A stretch of 34,828 bases of DNA from positions 1 to 34,828 of the IMG/VR virus record IMGVR_UViG_3300049445_000168. The stretch is one strand, 5' to 3'. This document shows, piece after piece, positions 14,526 through 22,700 of this stretch. The stretch's first letter is position 1. Every line of letters begins with the position of its first letter. Under the pieces are notes generated by a model, which was not told where the DNA came from, did no database searches, and worked only from the letters and a program-made list of their open reading frames with translations. This DNA comes from a virus. Both the position numbers and the translations under genes were made by a program.

Positions 14526-15034
14526 TGGCTCTACGGACTTTTGCGTTCACGACGTTCACGCCAACCAATCAGGCGGATACCTCTGCACTGACCAACGCCA
14601 CGTATATGGCGATGCGCGGCGGCAACGCCTCCCAACGGTGGGCGATTGAAGAACTCTACATGGGCGGGCAGGCGTCCGCGAGCTCCATTAATGACATGGT
14701 GCTGGCGCAGCACTCCACGGTGGCCTCGACGCCAACGGCGCTGGCTGCGCCGGCCTCCGATCTGGCGGTTGATTCCAGCGCCGCGCCGCTCTCCATCATC
14801 GTGATCACGTTTACCGCGGCGACGACGGGCGGGCAGCGGAAAGCGGGCGCGTATTACCTGACGCCGTCGTTCAACGCCTTCGGTGGCATCGTGCGGTTGA
14901 ACTACAGCAACACGCAGGCGCGCGTCGTGGGCCTCGGGAATACGCAGCCGTTTGGCGAAATGTCGTTGTCGGCCAAGAACGATACCGGCACGTCGGGCGC
15001 GATTTCGGCCCACATCATCTACGAGCCGTTCTGA
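14525..15034 (+). CDS. Probable virion structural protein (169 aa)
   Basis: A 169-residue Ala/Thr/Ser-rich beta-type protein (MALRTFAFTTFTPTNQADTS, later MAMRGGNASQRWAIEELYMG). The MRGGNASQR...IEELYMGGQA core followed by a mostly beta C-terminus ending ISAHIIYEPF looks like a small phage head/tail structural protein. ATG 14525 overlaps the previous TAA. Codon use matches the neighbours. No named homologue can be assigned by eye. Confidence 0.6.
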   Translation: MALRTFAFTTFTPTNQADTSALTNATYMAMRGGNASQRWAIEELYMGGQASASSINDMVLAQHSTVASTPTALAAPASDLAVDSSAAPLSIIVITFTAATTGGQRKAGAYYLTPSFNAFGGIVRLNYSNTQARVVGLGNTQPFGEMSLSAKNDTGTSGAISAHIIYEPF

Positions 15035-15058
15035 TGTAAAAATGCGGTATGGGTAGCC

Positions 15059-17722
15059 GTGTCGCATTTTATTGTTCGCGTCCATCCGCCAGTCTTACTG
15101 GCCCTGATCCCGAATTCTGGGGCCATCGGTGACAGCATCGTCATTACCGGCCGCAATTTCGGGCCGCAGCAAGAAAACAGCCGCGTCACGTTCAACGGGG
15201 TGCTCGCCGCCGTGACGACTTGGTCGAACACCGCGATTACCGTCACGGTGCCCACGTCAGCCACGACGGGGCTCGTGCGCATCACTGTGGGCGTGCAGAC
15301 CTCCAACGGCGCGATCTTTACCGTCACGGCCAGCGGGTCGATCATTACAGTCGGGCCAGTCGGGCGCAACTTCACGACGGTGCAGGCCGCGGTGAATGCG
15401 GCGGTTGCCGGGGATACCATCCAGTGTGACGCGGGCCACGTCTTCACGGAAGTCGTGACGTTCCCGAACAAAGGCGTCCTCGCGACACCCATCACGCTGA
15501 CCACGAACGCGGCGCCGGCCTCGTTGCCGCCCGCAGGCACGCGGACCAGTCCAGCATATGCGGCGTTCATGCCGACGATTGTGTCGCCTGGCAGTGGACA
15601 GTCGGGGATGGTATTCGCGGCCAGTTCGAACAATTACATCCTGCGTCATCTGAATCTGCCCGGCGTGCCATTCGGCTTCAATTCGATTGTGACGATTGGC
15701 GCGGGCGGCACCACGCAGCAGTTTTACGCGCAGGAGCCCTACAACATCACGATTGACCAGTGCTGGATTCACGGCGGTGTTGTCTGCGGCCAGAAGCGCG
15801 GCATCGAAATGCACGGGCGCTATATCACGATCACCAACAACTACATCGACCAGATCAAATCGGTCGGGCAGGACTCGCAGGGCATCTTTAGTTACAACGG
15901 GCATGGTCCGGTGACGATTACGAATAATCTCGTGCGCGGCGGGACCGAGCCGATCCTATTTGGTGGCGCCGATCCGAACGTGCGCACCTATATGACCTGC
16001 ACGGGCGGCGCCAGCGCCACGGGGTGCAACGTGACGTGCTCGGAAGCCGGCCATACCCTCTCTGAACTCGTCACGGGTCAAGCGCTGAGCGTGTTAGTCG
16101 CGGGTGTATGGACGTTCACCACGATCAGCACGATTACCGGCACGGGCGTCTCGGGCGCGTTGACGTTTGCGAACGTCGGCGGTATCCCAGATACGCCTGG
16201 TGGCCTGCGAGCTGGCGTTATCCTCGGCATGGAAGGCGTGGTGTCCACGATCTCAGGGAATTTGTGCGGCAATGATCCGGCCTGGTTTCAAGGCAATCTG
16301 CCGCAACCGACCGGCGTGGTGGCCATTGGCGCTGTGGGCGGCGGCACGCGGGCCGCGGGCACGCATTACTACACCGTGCAAGCGTTCAACCCGAACGGGT
16401 ATCAAGCCAATCCAGTCTTTTATGTGAACAGCGCCGAATCGGCGGAAGTCAATGCCACGCTTGCGGCGCCGGGGCACATTACGATCAGTTGGGCGTTCGA
16501 TCCGAATGCGACGGTCTATCGGGTCTGGCATGGCGTTACGACCGGCGTGCGCACGGAATACCACGATGCGACCGTCTCTCCGTATGTGGACGACGGCACG
16601 GCGATGATTGCGGCCACACCTGGGCCAGCGACGGCGCATGCCATTAAGAACGTCTTCGAAATGAAAGCCGTTCAAAACTTAGTGGTATCGGGCAATATCT
16701 TTCAGTATCACTGGAAGGGTGCCAGTAATGGCTGGGCGACGTGGCTCAAAACCGTTAACCAAGACGGGACGGCTACCTATCTCCAGACGAAAAATCTCAC
16801 CGTTCAAAATAACATCTATCGGCACTGCGACGGCTGGATGGAGGTGCATGGCACCGAAATACCGAGCGGGTCTGGGTTCCCTTATCCGGGGCAGTTGACG
16901 AATCTGACCGTGCGCAACAATCTGGTCTATGACTCCGGGCCGCAGTGGGGGCAAGGGTTTGAAATCTTTGCGACCAACATCAGCAACGGCATTCAAGGCT
17001 TCACGATGGATCACAACACGGTGATTCACACGACGAACCTGACGGGTGGCGGGTTGATGACGATGGACCCGGCGCAGTTATTCCCGATCACGGGCTTTGC
17101 CATCACGAATAACATGCTACGCAAGGAAACCAACGGGATTAAGGCGCCCACCTTCGCGTCTGGCACCGCGTCTCTCGCCGCCTGCACGACGGGCGGCTAT
17201 GTCTACAGCACGAACGCGGTGGCAGGCGCGACGGCCGCCAGTGATGGCGCGGCCAACTTCTACGAATCGGCGGCGCTGTGGCAAGGCGAGTTTGTGAACT
17301 ACGTGGCGAGTGGCGTGAACGCTGATTTCCACATTAAGTCCACCAGCGCCTATCACAACGCGGCCTCGGACGGGACCGACCTCGGCGCCGATATTGACGC
17401 GGTGCTGAACGCGACGGCGCATTGTGATTACGGCGATCCGCATCTGGGCGATCTGACGTTCACGCCTGATCTGCGTGCGGGCGTGACGAACTACACGGCG
17501 AATGTCTACACGCTCAACACCAACACGCCAGTCATCGCGTTCCTGTCATTGGGCCTGCCGACGCCGGAACCGATTACGGGGCTGATTCGGGTCAATCTCG
17601 CGGCGTTCCTCAACACGCTGCCGGCTGGAAATTATGATGTTAAAGTCGCGTCGACTGCGCCAGTGGGTGGCACGATCGAGTCTGCTGCTTCTACTGGCTT
17701 TACTATTCCGCTCGTTCCTTAG
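15059..17722 (+). CDS. IPT domain plus right-handed beta-helix appendage protein
   Basis: An 887-residue protein. Residues ~12-95 are an IPT/TIG immunoglobulin-like domain (IPNSGAIGDSIVITGRNFG). From ~105 a parallel beta-helix follows (NFTTVQAAVNAAVAGDTIQC, ITITNNYIDQI, VTITNNLVRGG). This is interrupted around residues 415-525 by a fibronectin-type-like sandwich (HYYTVQAFNPNGYQ, HITISWAFDPNATVYRVW), then resumes (LTVQNNIYRHCDG, LTVRNNLVYDSGP, AITNNML). Beta-helices of this kind bind or cut surface polysaccharides in phage tailspikes; no catalytic residues can be named. The start is GTG 15059, 25 bases after the previous stop; no in-frame ATG lies nearby. Its last 89 bases are shared with the next gene in another frame. 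Confidence 0.75.
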   Translation: MSHFIVRVHPPVLLALIPNSGAIGDSIVITGRNFGPQQENSRVTFNGVLAAVTTWSNTAITVTVPTSATTGLVRITVGVQTSNGAIFTVTASGSIITVGPVGRNFTTVQAAVNAAVAGDTIQCDAGHVFTEVVTFPNKGVLATPITLTTNAAPASLPPAGTRTSPAYAAFMPTIVSPGSGQSGMVFAASSNNYILRHLNLPGVPFGFNSIVTIGAGGTTQQFYAQEPYNITIDQCWIHGGVVCGQKRGIEMHGRYITITNNYIDQIKSVGQDSQGIFSYNGHGPVTITNNLVRGGTEPILFGGADPNVRTYMTCTGGASATGCNVTCSEAGHTLSELVTGQALSVLVAGVWTFTTISTITGTGVSGALTFANVGGIPDTPGGLRAGVILGMEGVVSTISGNLCGNDPAWFQGNLPQPTGVVAIGAVGGGTRAAGTHYYTVQAFNPNGYQANPVFYVNSAESAEVNATLAAPGHITISWAFDPNATVYRVWHGVTTGVRTEYHDATVSPYVDDGTAMIAATPGPATAHAIKNVFEMKAVQNLVVSGNIFQYHWKGASNGWATWLKTVNQDGTATYLQTKNLTVQNNIYRHCDGWMEVHGTEIPSGSGFPYPGQLTNLTVRNNLVYDSGPQWGQGFEIFATNISNGIQGFTMDHNTVIHTTNLTGGGLMTMDPAQLFPITGFAITNNMLRKETNGIKAPTFASGTASLAACTTGGYVYSTNAVAGATAASDGAANFYESAALWQGEFVNYVASGVNADFHIKSTSAYHNAASDGTDLGADIDAVLNATAHCDYGDPHLGDLTFTPDLRAGVTNYTANVYTLNTNTPVIAFLSLGLPTPEPITGLIRVNLAAFLNTLPAGNYDVKVASTAPVGGTIESAASTGFTIPLVP

Positions 17723-19412
17723 TGCGCAGGCGACCAATGTAAACGTCAACGCAGGCCTCGCGCCGCTGCTGACGTCGCTTACGCCGAATCCTGCTGCGAT
17801 TGGGCAGTCCGTGGTTCTCTCCGGTAATTCATTCGGGGCGACACAAGGCACAAGCACGCTCACCGTGGCTGGCATTACGGCCACGGCCACTTCATGGTCG
17901 GATACCTCAGTGACGTTCACCGTGCCAACCACAGCGACGGGCAATGTCGTGATGACCGTGAATGGTCGCACGAGCAATAGCCTGACCATTACCGTGTCTG
18001 GATCGGTCGTGGTCACGCAGATTTGCACGCCAGCCACGGCCAAAGTCTATATCCGCTCCGGGGCGAGTGGTGCCAACAACGGCACGGATTGGACGAATGC
18101 GCGCACGACGTTTCCCTCTCCGCTCGTGCGTGGTGTGACCTATTGCGTGGCGACGGGCAGTTATGCCGCCCTCGATATTGTCGAAGCCGAAGTGTCCACG
18201 GGCGTGATCGCGATTGTGGGCGCGACAGCGGCCGATCATGGCACGGCGACAGGGTGGTCCAATACGTTTTCTGTGTCCTCTGCCGATGGCGGGTCGCAGG
18301 CGTTGTTTGCGAATACAGGCGCGGGCGGGGCGGCGATCAAAATCGAGCGCAGCTACATCACGATTGACGGGAATGCGGGCGGTAACCTTGAACGGGATCC
18401 GACAAAATATGGGTTTCGGTTGTCGCAACCTGCATCCTGTAATGACACGCCCCAACGGTATCTCTATGTGCGTGGCGATGCGTTGGAAGCGACACAAACG
18501 AATGTCACGGTCAAGCATGCCGCGATGGTGTCCTGTGGCGCAGGCGCGTTTGAATTGGCCTCTCAGCAGGCCATCAGCCTTGGCTGTGGAGGCTGTTATC
18601 TCACGAACTCGACGTTTTCGACTCTCTATCTCGGCAACGCCACGAACAGTATCAGTTTGACGAACACCGCGAATACAACGATGGAGTATCTGTATACCAA
18701 GGGCCAATGGTCAACAGGGGCGGGGCATGGCGATAATCACGGCGAAGGCATCTCCGTCAACGACTGTCGCAACACGGATAACATCAACTGCGGGTCGACG
18801 GCATTTCCCGCAGGGCAAGGGACGATTAACAATACGGTTCGCTGGTCCTATTTCACGGATTGCAACGGGACGGCGTGCATCGCGGCGATTGGCCCCGGCA
18901 ATGTGATCAGCATCAACGCTTGGAAGATCTACGGCAACGTGTTTATGGCGGGGGTGCTGATTGGGACGAGTGGACCCGCGAACCTCTCCATTGCCGATGG
19001 TGGCACGTTCTATATCAAAGACACGCTGATTTACAACAACACCTTCCTCGTCGCGGGCGCGGTCTTTGAGCAATGCGCGTCTGGGTGCGGGCTAGGGCCG
19101 TCTGGCAACGTGGTCGAGAATAATCTCATCGTGCAGGGCAACGCGGATATTCGCTTTTCAGCGGATGGCGTGATTGTCCACGACTACAATGCCTTTTTCT
19201 CTCCGACGACGACACCGGGGAGCGAGGCGCATCTCCAAACGATCGGCAGTCAGCCGCTCGTCAATCCCGCGTTGAGCGGCACGGGCGACTATCACCTCGT
19301 GACTGACACGGCGGCGGGGCTCACGCTCGCCTCTCCCTATAATGTGGATGCGGACGGCGTGACGCGTGGCAGCAACGGCAATTGGTCCCGTGGCGCGTAT
19401 CAAAAACCCTAA
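17634..19412 (+). CDS. Exported IPT plus beta-helix protein with signal peptide
   Basis: A 592-residue protein. Residues 1-33 form an almost ideal Sec signal peptide: basic KSRRLRQ, core LLLLLALLF, then SAQA for cleavage after Ala33. An IPT domain follows (~42-120, LTSLTPNPAAIGQSVVLSGN), then a segment AKVYIRSGASGANNGTDWTN opening a beta-helix (YITIDGNAGG, SNVTVKHAAM-like turns). It closes with GDYHLV ... DADGVTRGSNGNWSRGAY, a typical end of bacterial secreted beta-helix proteins. ATG 17634 (or 17637) is the only start that fits; both lie inside the previous gene. A signal peptide on a phage fibre is unusual and points to capture of a host exported protein or to a secreted lysogeny factor. 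Confidence 0.72.
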   Translation: MMLKSRRLRQWVARSSLLLLLALLFRSFLSAQATNVNVNAGLAPLLTSLTPNPAAIGQSVVLSGNSFGATQGTSTLTVAGITATATSWSDTSVTFTVPTTATGNVVMTVNGRTSNSLTITVSGSVVVTQICTPATAKVYIRSGASGANNGTDWTNARTTFPSPLVRGVTYCVATGSYAALDIVEAEVSTGVIAIVGATAADHGTATGWSNTFSVSSADGGSQALFANTGAGGAAIKIERSYITIDGNAGGNLERDPTKYGFRLSQPASCNDTPQRYLYVRGDALEATQTNVTVKHAAMVSCGAGAFELASQQAISLGCGGCYLTNSTFSTLYLGNATNSISLTNTANTTMEYLYTKGQWSTGAGHGDNHGEGISVNDCRNTDNINCGSTAFPAGQGTINNTVRWSYFTDCNGTACIAAIGPGNVISINAWKIYGNVFMAGVLIGTSGPANLSIADGGTFYIKDTLIYNNTFLVAGAVFEQCASGCGLGPSGNVVENNLIVQGNADIRFSADGVIVHDYNAFFSPTTTPGSEAHLQTIGSQPLVNPALSGTGDYHLVTDTAAGLTLASPYNVDADGVTRGSNGNWSRGAYQKP

Positions 19413-19414
19413 CT

Positions 19415-20071
19415 ATGGCGATTCTCCCTGTCGGCGGCGCGTCTGGCCATAACGGCAACGATACCTTTGCGACGGTCGCGTATACGCCGACGTCCACGAG
19501 CAATACCCTTGTCTTCACGTTGTCGATTGACAACGACGCGGCGGCGACTCTTAGTGTGGACGACAATGGTGGTGGGCATTCTGCGGCACAACAAGCGATT
19601 GTCACGAATACTCTTCAACGTGTCGCGATCTTTACGATGACGCCTCCGTCCACGGGCGCGTTGACCTTCAAGGGGCTCTCCTCCGTCGCCTCACAAGACG
19701 TCGTGATTTGCGTGGAGGAATACTCTGGCGTGTCCTCGATCGGGAATACCGGCACAAAGACAGGGTCGACGAGTCCGATGAACGTGGACGTTGTCATGCA
19801 GGATCCGAACAACTACGTCGTGGGCGGGTTTGCCTCGCGTGGCACGGCGGCGCCGACGACGGGCAACCCCGGCACGTTTCGACAAGGCGCATTCGATAAT
19901 GCCGTCGACCGGGAATCTTCGGGCCTCGCGGATAATACCTCGGCCGCCACTGGTTCCTTGAATGTGGGCCTCACGATTCCTGGTGGCGACTTTACGTGGG
20001 CCGCCGTGGGGGTGGAATTGCGTGCGGGCGCTGCGATTCCCACCACGCTCTGGGCCGCCAGCGTGATGTAG
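19415..20071 (+). CDS. Jelly-roll-like appendage protein (218 aa)
   Basis: A 218-residue Gly/Ser/Thr-rich beta protein starting MAILPVGGASGHNGNDTFAT. Segments such as NTLVFTLSIDNDAAATLSVD, QDVVICVEEYSGVSSIGNT and DFTWAAVGVELRAG resemble the beta-sandwich (lectin-like) domains that follow Ig domains in bacterial surface proteins. ATG 19415 is two bases after the preceding stop; an upstream in-frame ATG at 19382 falls inside the previous gene. It is probably part of the same appendage unit as the two beta-helix proteins before it. No enzymatic motif is visible. Confidence 0.65.
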   Translation: MAILPVGGASGHNGNDTFATVAYTPTSTSNTLVFTLSIDNDAAATLSVDDNGGGHSAAQQAIVTNTLQRVAIFTMTPPSTGALTFKGLSSVASQDVVICVEEYSGVSSIGNTGTKTGSTSPMNVDVVMQDPNNYVVGGFASRGTAAPTTGNPGTFRQGAFDNAVDRESSGLADNTSAATGSLNVGLTIPGGDFTWAAVGVELRAGAAIPTTLWAASVM

Positions 20072-21277
20072 ATGGCGAATATCTTCCGCGCGCCGCTGGT
20101 TACGCGCATCGCCGTCCTCTCGACGGTCGTGGCCGTCAATGCGCAGACCGGTGTGCAGCAGAATCGCCTGCTGCTGCAGCCGCCGCCACGCAGCACGAAA
20201 GATTACCCGACGCCAGTGCGGCCGCGGATGCCGCAGCCCTATGTGCAGGATGTGCGCAACATCCTGTTGCTCTATCCGGCGCCGGGTCCGAAACCGAAAC
20301 CGATCACCGACTTTCCGCCGCCGAAACGACCGATCCACGCGCCCTATGTGCAGGACGTGCGGAATCGGCATGTGTTTCTGGTGCCGCCGAATCCGCAGCC
20401 GCCCTTCAATCAGGATGATTGGCCATCGACCACGCCTCCGATTCGATCGGTGGTTGCGGATGCGATTCTCAACACCAGCGTTCTGCTCCTGCGCCCCGTG
20501 GGCACGCCGTTCAACGCTGACGACTGGTCAACCGTTGCGCCGCAGCCGAGGCCGGTCGTTGTCCATCATTTACGGCAGCAACTCAATCCGAGCGTCACGC
20601 TGCCGTTTAGCGAGCAGCAATGGGCGAAACCGGCAGCGCTGCCACCGCTGGTCGTTACGGAGCCGATTCGTAATCGCCTCCCGCTGCCGGTGTCGGCCGT
20701 CGTGCCGCCCTTCAATCAGGATGATTGGGGGCTGCCGGCGCGGCTCAGGCTGCAGCCTACAACCTCCATCTTTTATTACCTGCAGGATCAGACGAGCCCG
20801 GCGTTTATTCAGTTCGACTGGCCGAAGGCGCCACGGCTGCCCTCGATTCCGGCTGAACAAGTCGCGAATCGTCTCGTGCTGCCGACCGTTGTGGTCGTCC
20901 TCCCACCGTTCAATCAGGACGACTGGCCGAACGCCTCGACGCGTCAGATTGCGAAGATCGTTGACCCGTATAACCGCAACGTGCTCCTGCCGCCCGCGAT
21001 TGGGCAGCCTGGGCACCAATTGGACTGGCCATTACCACAGGGCGCCCGGTCCCTGCAGGGCAGTCATACCGTCAACGATTTGGGCATCTTGTCGGTGCCC
21101 GTGGCGCATCCCGTGCTGCCGATTGACTGGCCGCGGCCGGCACCCGTGATGCTCCTGACGGTCATGTGGATTCATCAAGGGACGTCGCCGTTGTATGTGC
21201 CGACGTTCCGCGCGGAATGGGCGGTCAACAGCAACCAAGTGGTCGGCCCGTGGGCGCCGCAACCGGAGACACACTAG
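20072..21277 (+). CDS. Proline-rich ~34-residue DW repeat protein
   Basis: A 401-residue protein made of about eleven repeats of 30-36 residues, each marked by an acidic/polar residue plus an aromatic. These are D44-Y45, D80-F81, D116-W117, D151-W152, Q183-W184, D218-W219, D249-W250, D284-W285, D318-W319, D352-W353 and E382-W383. Three copies carry PPFNQDDW. Each repeat also has a Pro-rich part and a hydrophobic strand-like NRLVLP/RNVLLP segment. The repeat length recalls TPR/PPR but the proline content rules out those helical folds. No family can be named with certainty. It starts immediately after the preceding stop (TAGATG) and lies between appendage and tail genes, so a virion role is likely. 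Confidence 0.7.
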   Translation: MANIFRAPLVTRIAVLSTVVAVNAQTGVQQNRLLLQPPPRSTKDYPTPVRPRMPQPYVQDVRNILLLYPAPGPKPKPITDFPPPKRPIHAPYVQDVRNRHVFLVPPNPQPPFNQDDWPSTTPPIRSVVADAILNTSVLLLRPVGTPFNADDWSTVAPQPRPVVVHHLRQQLNPSVTLPFSEQQWAKPAALPPLVVTEPIRNRLPLPVSAVVPPFNQDDWGLPARLRLQPTTSIFYYLQDQTSPAFIQFDWPKAPRLPSIPAEQVANRLVLPTVVVVLPPFNQDDWPNASTRQIAKIVDPYNRNVLLPPAIGQPGHQLDWPLPQGARSLQGSHTVNDLGILSVPVAHPVLPIDWPRPAPVMLLTVMWIHQGTSPLYVPTFRAEWAVNSNQVVGPWAPQPETH

Positions 21278-21302
21278 GTGCTACACTACGCACGGCTGAG
21301 CC

Positions 21303-22355
21303 ATGGTTAAAAACCAACCGAATCAAGTCATTGGCGCGCAAATGGTGGATAACACCGTTGGCCAAGCCTATGTGGGCGCGGTCACGGTCTATATCACCGG
21401 GGACGGTGGCACACAAACCCTCGGCTCGGTGAACAGTGGCATCTGCCAGCCCGAAGGCAACGGGCTCTATAACTACTTCCCGACTGCCGCCGAAACCAAC
21501 TACACGCTGATTCAGTTCACCTTCATCGGGGCAGGCGCGATTCCGGCCACGATTCAGGTCGCCACCGTCACGGCCGCCTCGCAGCAAGCCGTCACGGGCA
21601 CGTCGGGCACGCTGGCCTTTACGGTGCGCTCGCTCATTGCAGATGCACTGGTGGAGATCGGCGTGCTCGAGCCCGGCGAGCAAGCCAGCGCCCCGCAAGC
21701 CGATATTGGCCTGCGGCGCGTGCAGTCGATGATTGATACGTGGGCCGCCGACCGGCTCACGCTCTCGCTGCAGCTGCGCACGGCGTTTACGTGGCCGGCG
21801 ACGACGTCCAGCGTGCAAGTCGGCATTGGGCAGACGGTGAACATGGACCGGCCGATGTGGCTGAATGCCGTGAAGTTCGTCATTCCCGGCTCGTCTCCGG
21901 CCATCGAAGTGCCAATCGGCATGATGGACGAGGACGCCTACTCCTCACTGTCGATTAAGGGTTTACCGTCCGCGCTGCCGACGCAGAGCTTTTATCAGAC
22001 GAACCTGACGGACGCGAATGCCACGCTGTTTCTGTGGCCGCAGCCGCAAAGCCTCACGATTGTGCTGTATTCGCCGCAAGCCGTGGGCGTGCCGGCGAGT
22101 CTGAACAGCATCATCCAAGGGCCGCCAGGGTATGCTGATGCCTTCCTGTATCAACTGGCGCTGCGGCTCTGTTCGCCCTTTGGCGTGAAGCTGGATGCCG
22201 TGCCGCTGTTGCCGGGGATGGCGCGGGCGGCCTTTGAGAACATGAAGAAGCCGAACGTGGACCCTGGCGCGATGTCGGTCGATCCGGCGCTCGTGCCGGG
22301 CGCGGGCGCGGGCTGGAATTACCTCACCGGCAATACGACCTACGGGAACCGATAA
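21303..22355 (+). CDS. P22 gp4-like head completion/tail accessory protein with extra N-domain
   Basis: A 350-residue protein. Residues ~104-350 resemble P22 gp4-type portal-plugging proteins: VRSLIADALVEIGVLEPGE, then LRRVQSMIDTWAADRLTLSL and TAFTWPATTSSVQVGIGQTV. These proteins attach below the portal ring, seal packaged DNA and build the tail. Residues 1-~98 are an additional beta-sandwich-like domain (VIGAQMVDNTVGQAYVGAVT, GNGLYNYFPTAAETNY) that ordinary gp4 lacks; gp4 itself is ~166 aa. The gene follows a 25-base gap and lies just before other tail accessory genes, as expected. Start ATG 21303, without a strong ribosome-binding site. Confidence 0.8.
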   Translation: MVKNQPNQVIGAQMVDNTVGQAYVGAVTVYITGDGGTQTLGSVNSGICQPEGNGLYNYFPTAAETNYTLIQFTFIGAGAIPATIQVATVTAASQQAVTGTSGTLAFTVRSLIADALVEIGVLEPGEQASAPQADIGLRRVQSMIDTWAADRLTLSLQLRTAFTWPATTSSVQVGIGQTVNMDRPMWLNAVKFVIPGSSPAIEVPIGMMDEDAYSSLSIKGLPSALPTQSFYQTNLTDANATLFLWPQPQSLTIVLYSPQAVGVPASLNSIIQGPPGYADAFLYQLALRLCSPFGVKLDAVPLLPGMARAAFENMKKPNVDPGAMSVDPALVPGAGAGWNYLTGNTTYGNR

Positions 22356-22359
22356 GGAG
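22354..22359 (+). promoter_or_regulatory. Ribosome-binding site for the gene at 22365
   Basis: AAGGAG overlaps the preceding TAA and lies five bases before ATG 22365, one of the few strong ribosome-binding sites in the window. Confidence 0.65.
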
Positions 22360-22364
22360 CAGCG

Positions 22365-22700
22365 ATGGCAACGCCTTACCTCGTGAATGGGATGACCGGC
22401 CTGCTGGCCACGCCGATCTGTGTGAGTGGCGCCGGCTGCAAGCTCTACGACTACGACATCTACAACGCCGCGGCGGCGGCCTCCTACGTCAGTTTCTACG
22501 ATACGGCGATTGCGCCGACCGTGGGCACGACGGTGCCGAAGTTTCAGGTGGGCCTTGCCACGCTGACGACGAAGACGCTGGGCGCGCAGGATGCCGGCGG
22601 CATCTACTTCAAAGACGGCCTCTGGGTGGCCGCGACGACCACGTCGAGCGGCTCGAGCGCGCCCGCCTCGGCACTCGCGGTGAGTCTCGGCGTGTCCTAA
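22365..22700 (+). CDS. Probable small virion protein (111 aa)
   Basis: A 111-residue Ala/Thr/Gly-rich beta-type protein (MATPYLVNGMTGLLATPICV, later LYDYDIYNAAAAASYVSFYD). It sits between the gp4-like and gp10-like genes, and its strong AAGGAG site suggests high expression, as for a structural protein. The KLYDYDIYNAA...YVSFYDT...VGTTVPKFQV layout is seen in small phage virion proteins with a jelly-roll. No named homologue. It ends TAATG with the next gene. Confidence 0.6.
   Translation: MATPYLVNGMTGLLATPICVSGAGCKLYDYDIYNAAAAASYVSFYDTAIAPTVGTTVPKFQVGLATLTTKTLGAQDAGGIYFKDGLWVAATTTSSGSSAPASALAVSLGVS

Noticed and set aside
15059-21277. Diversity-generating retroelement target in the appendage genes
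   Set aside because: No reverse transcriptase and no template/variable repeat pair were seen in the window.
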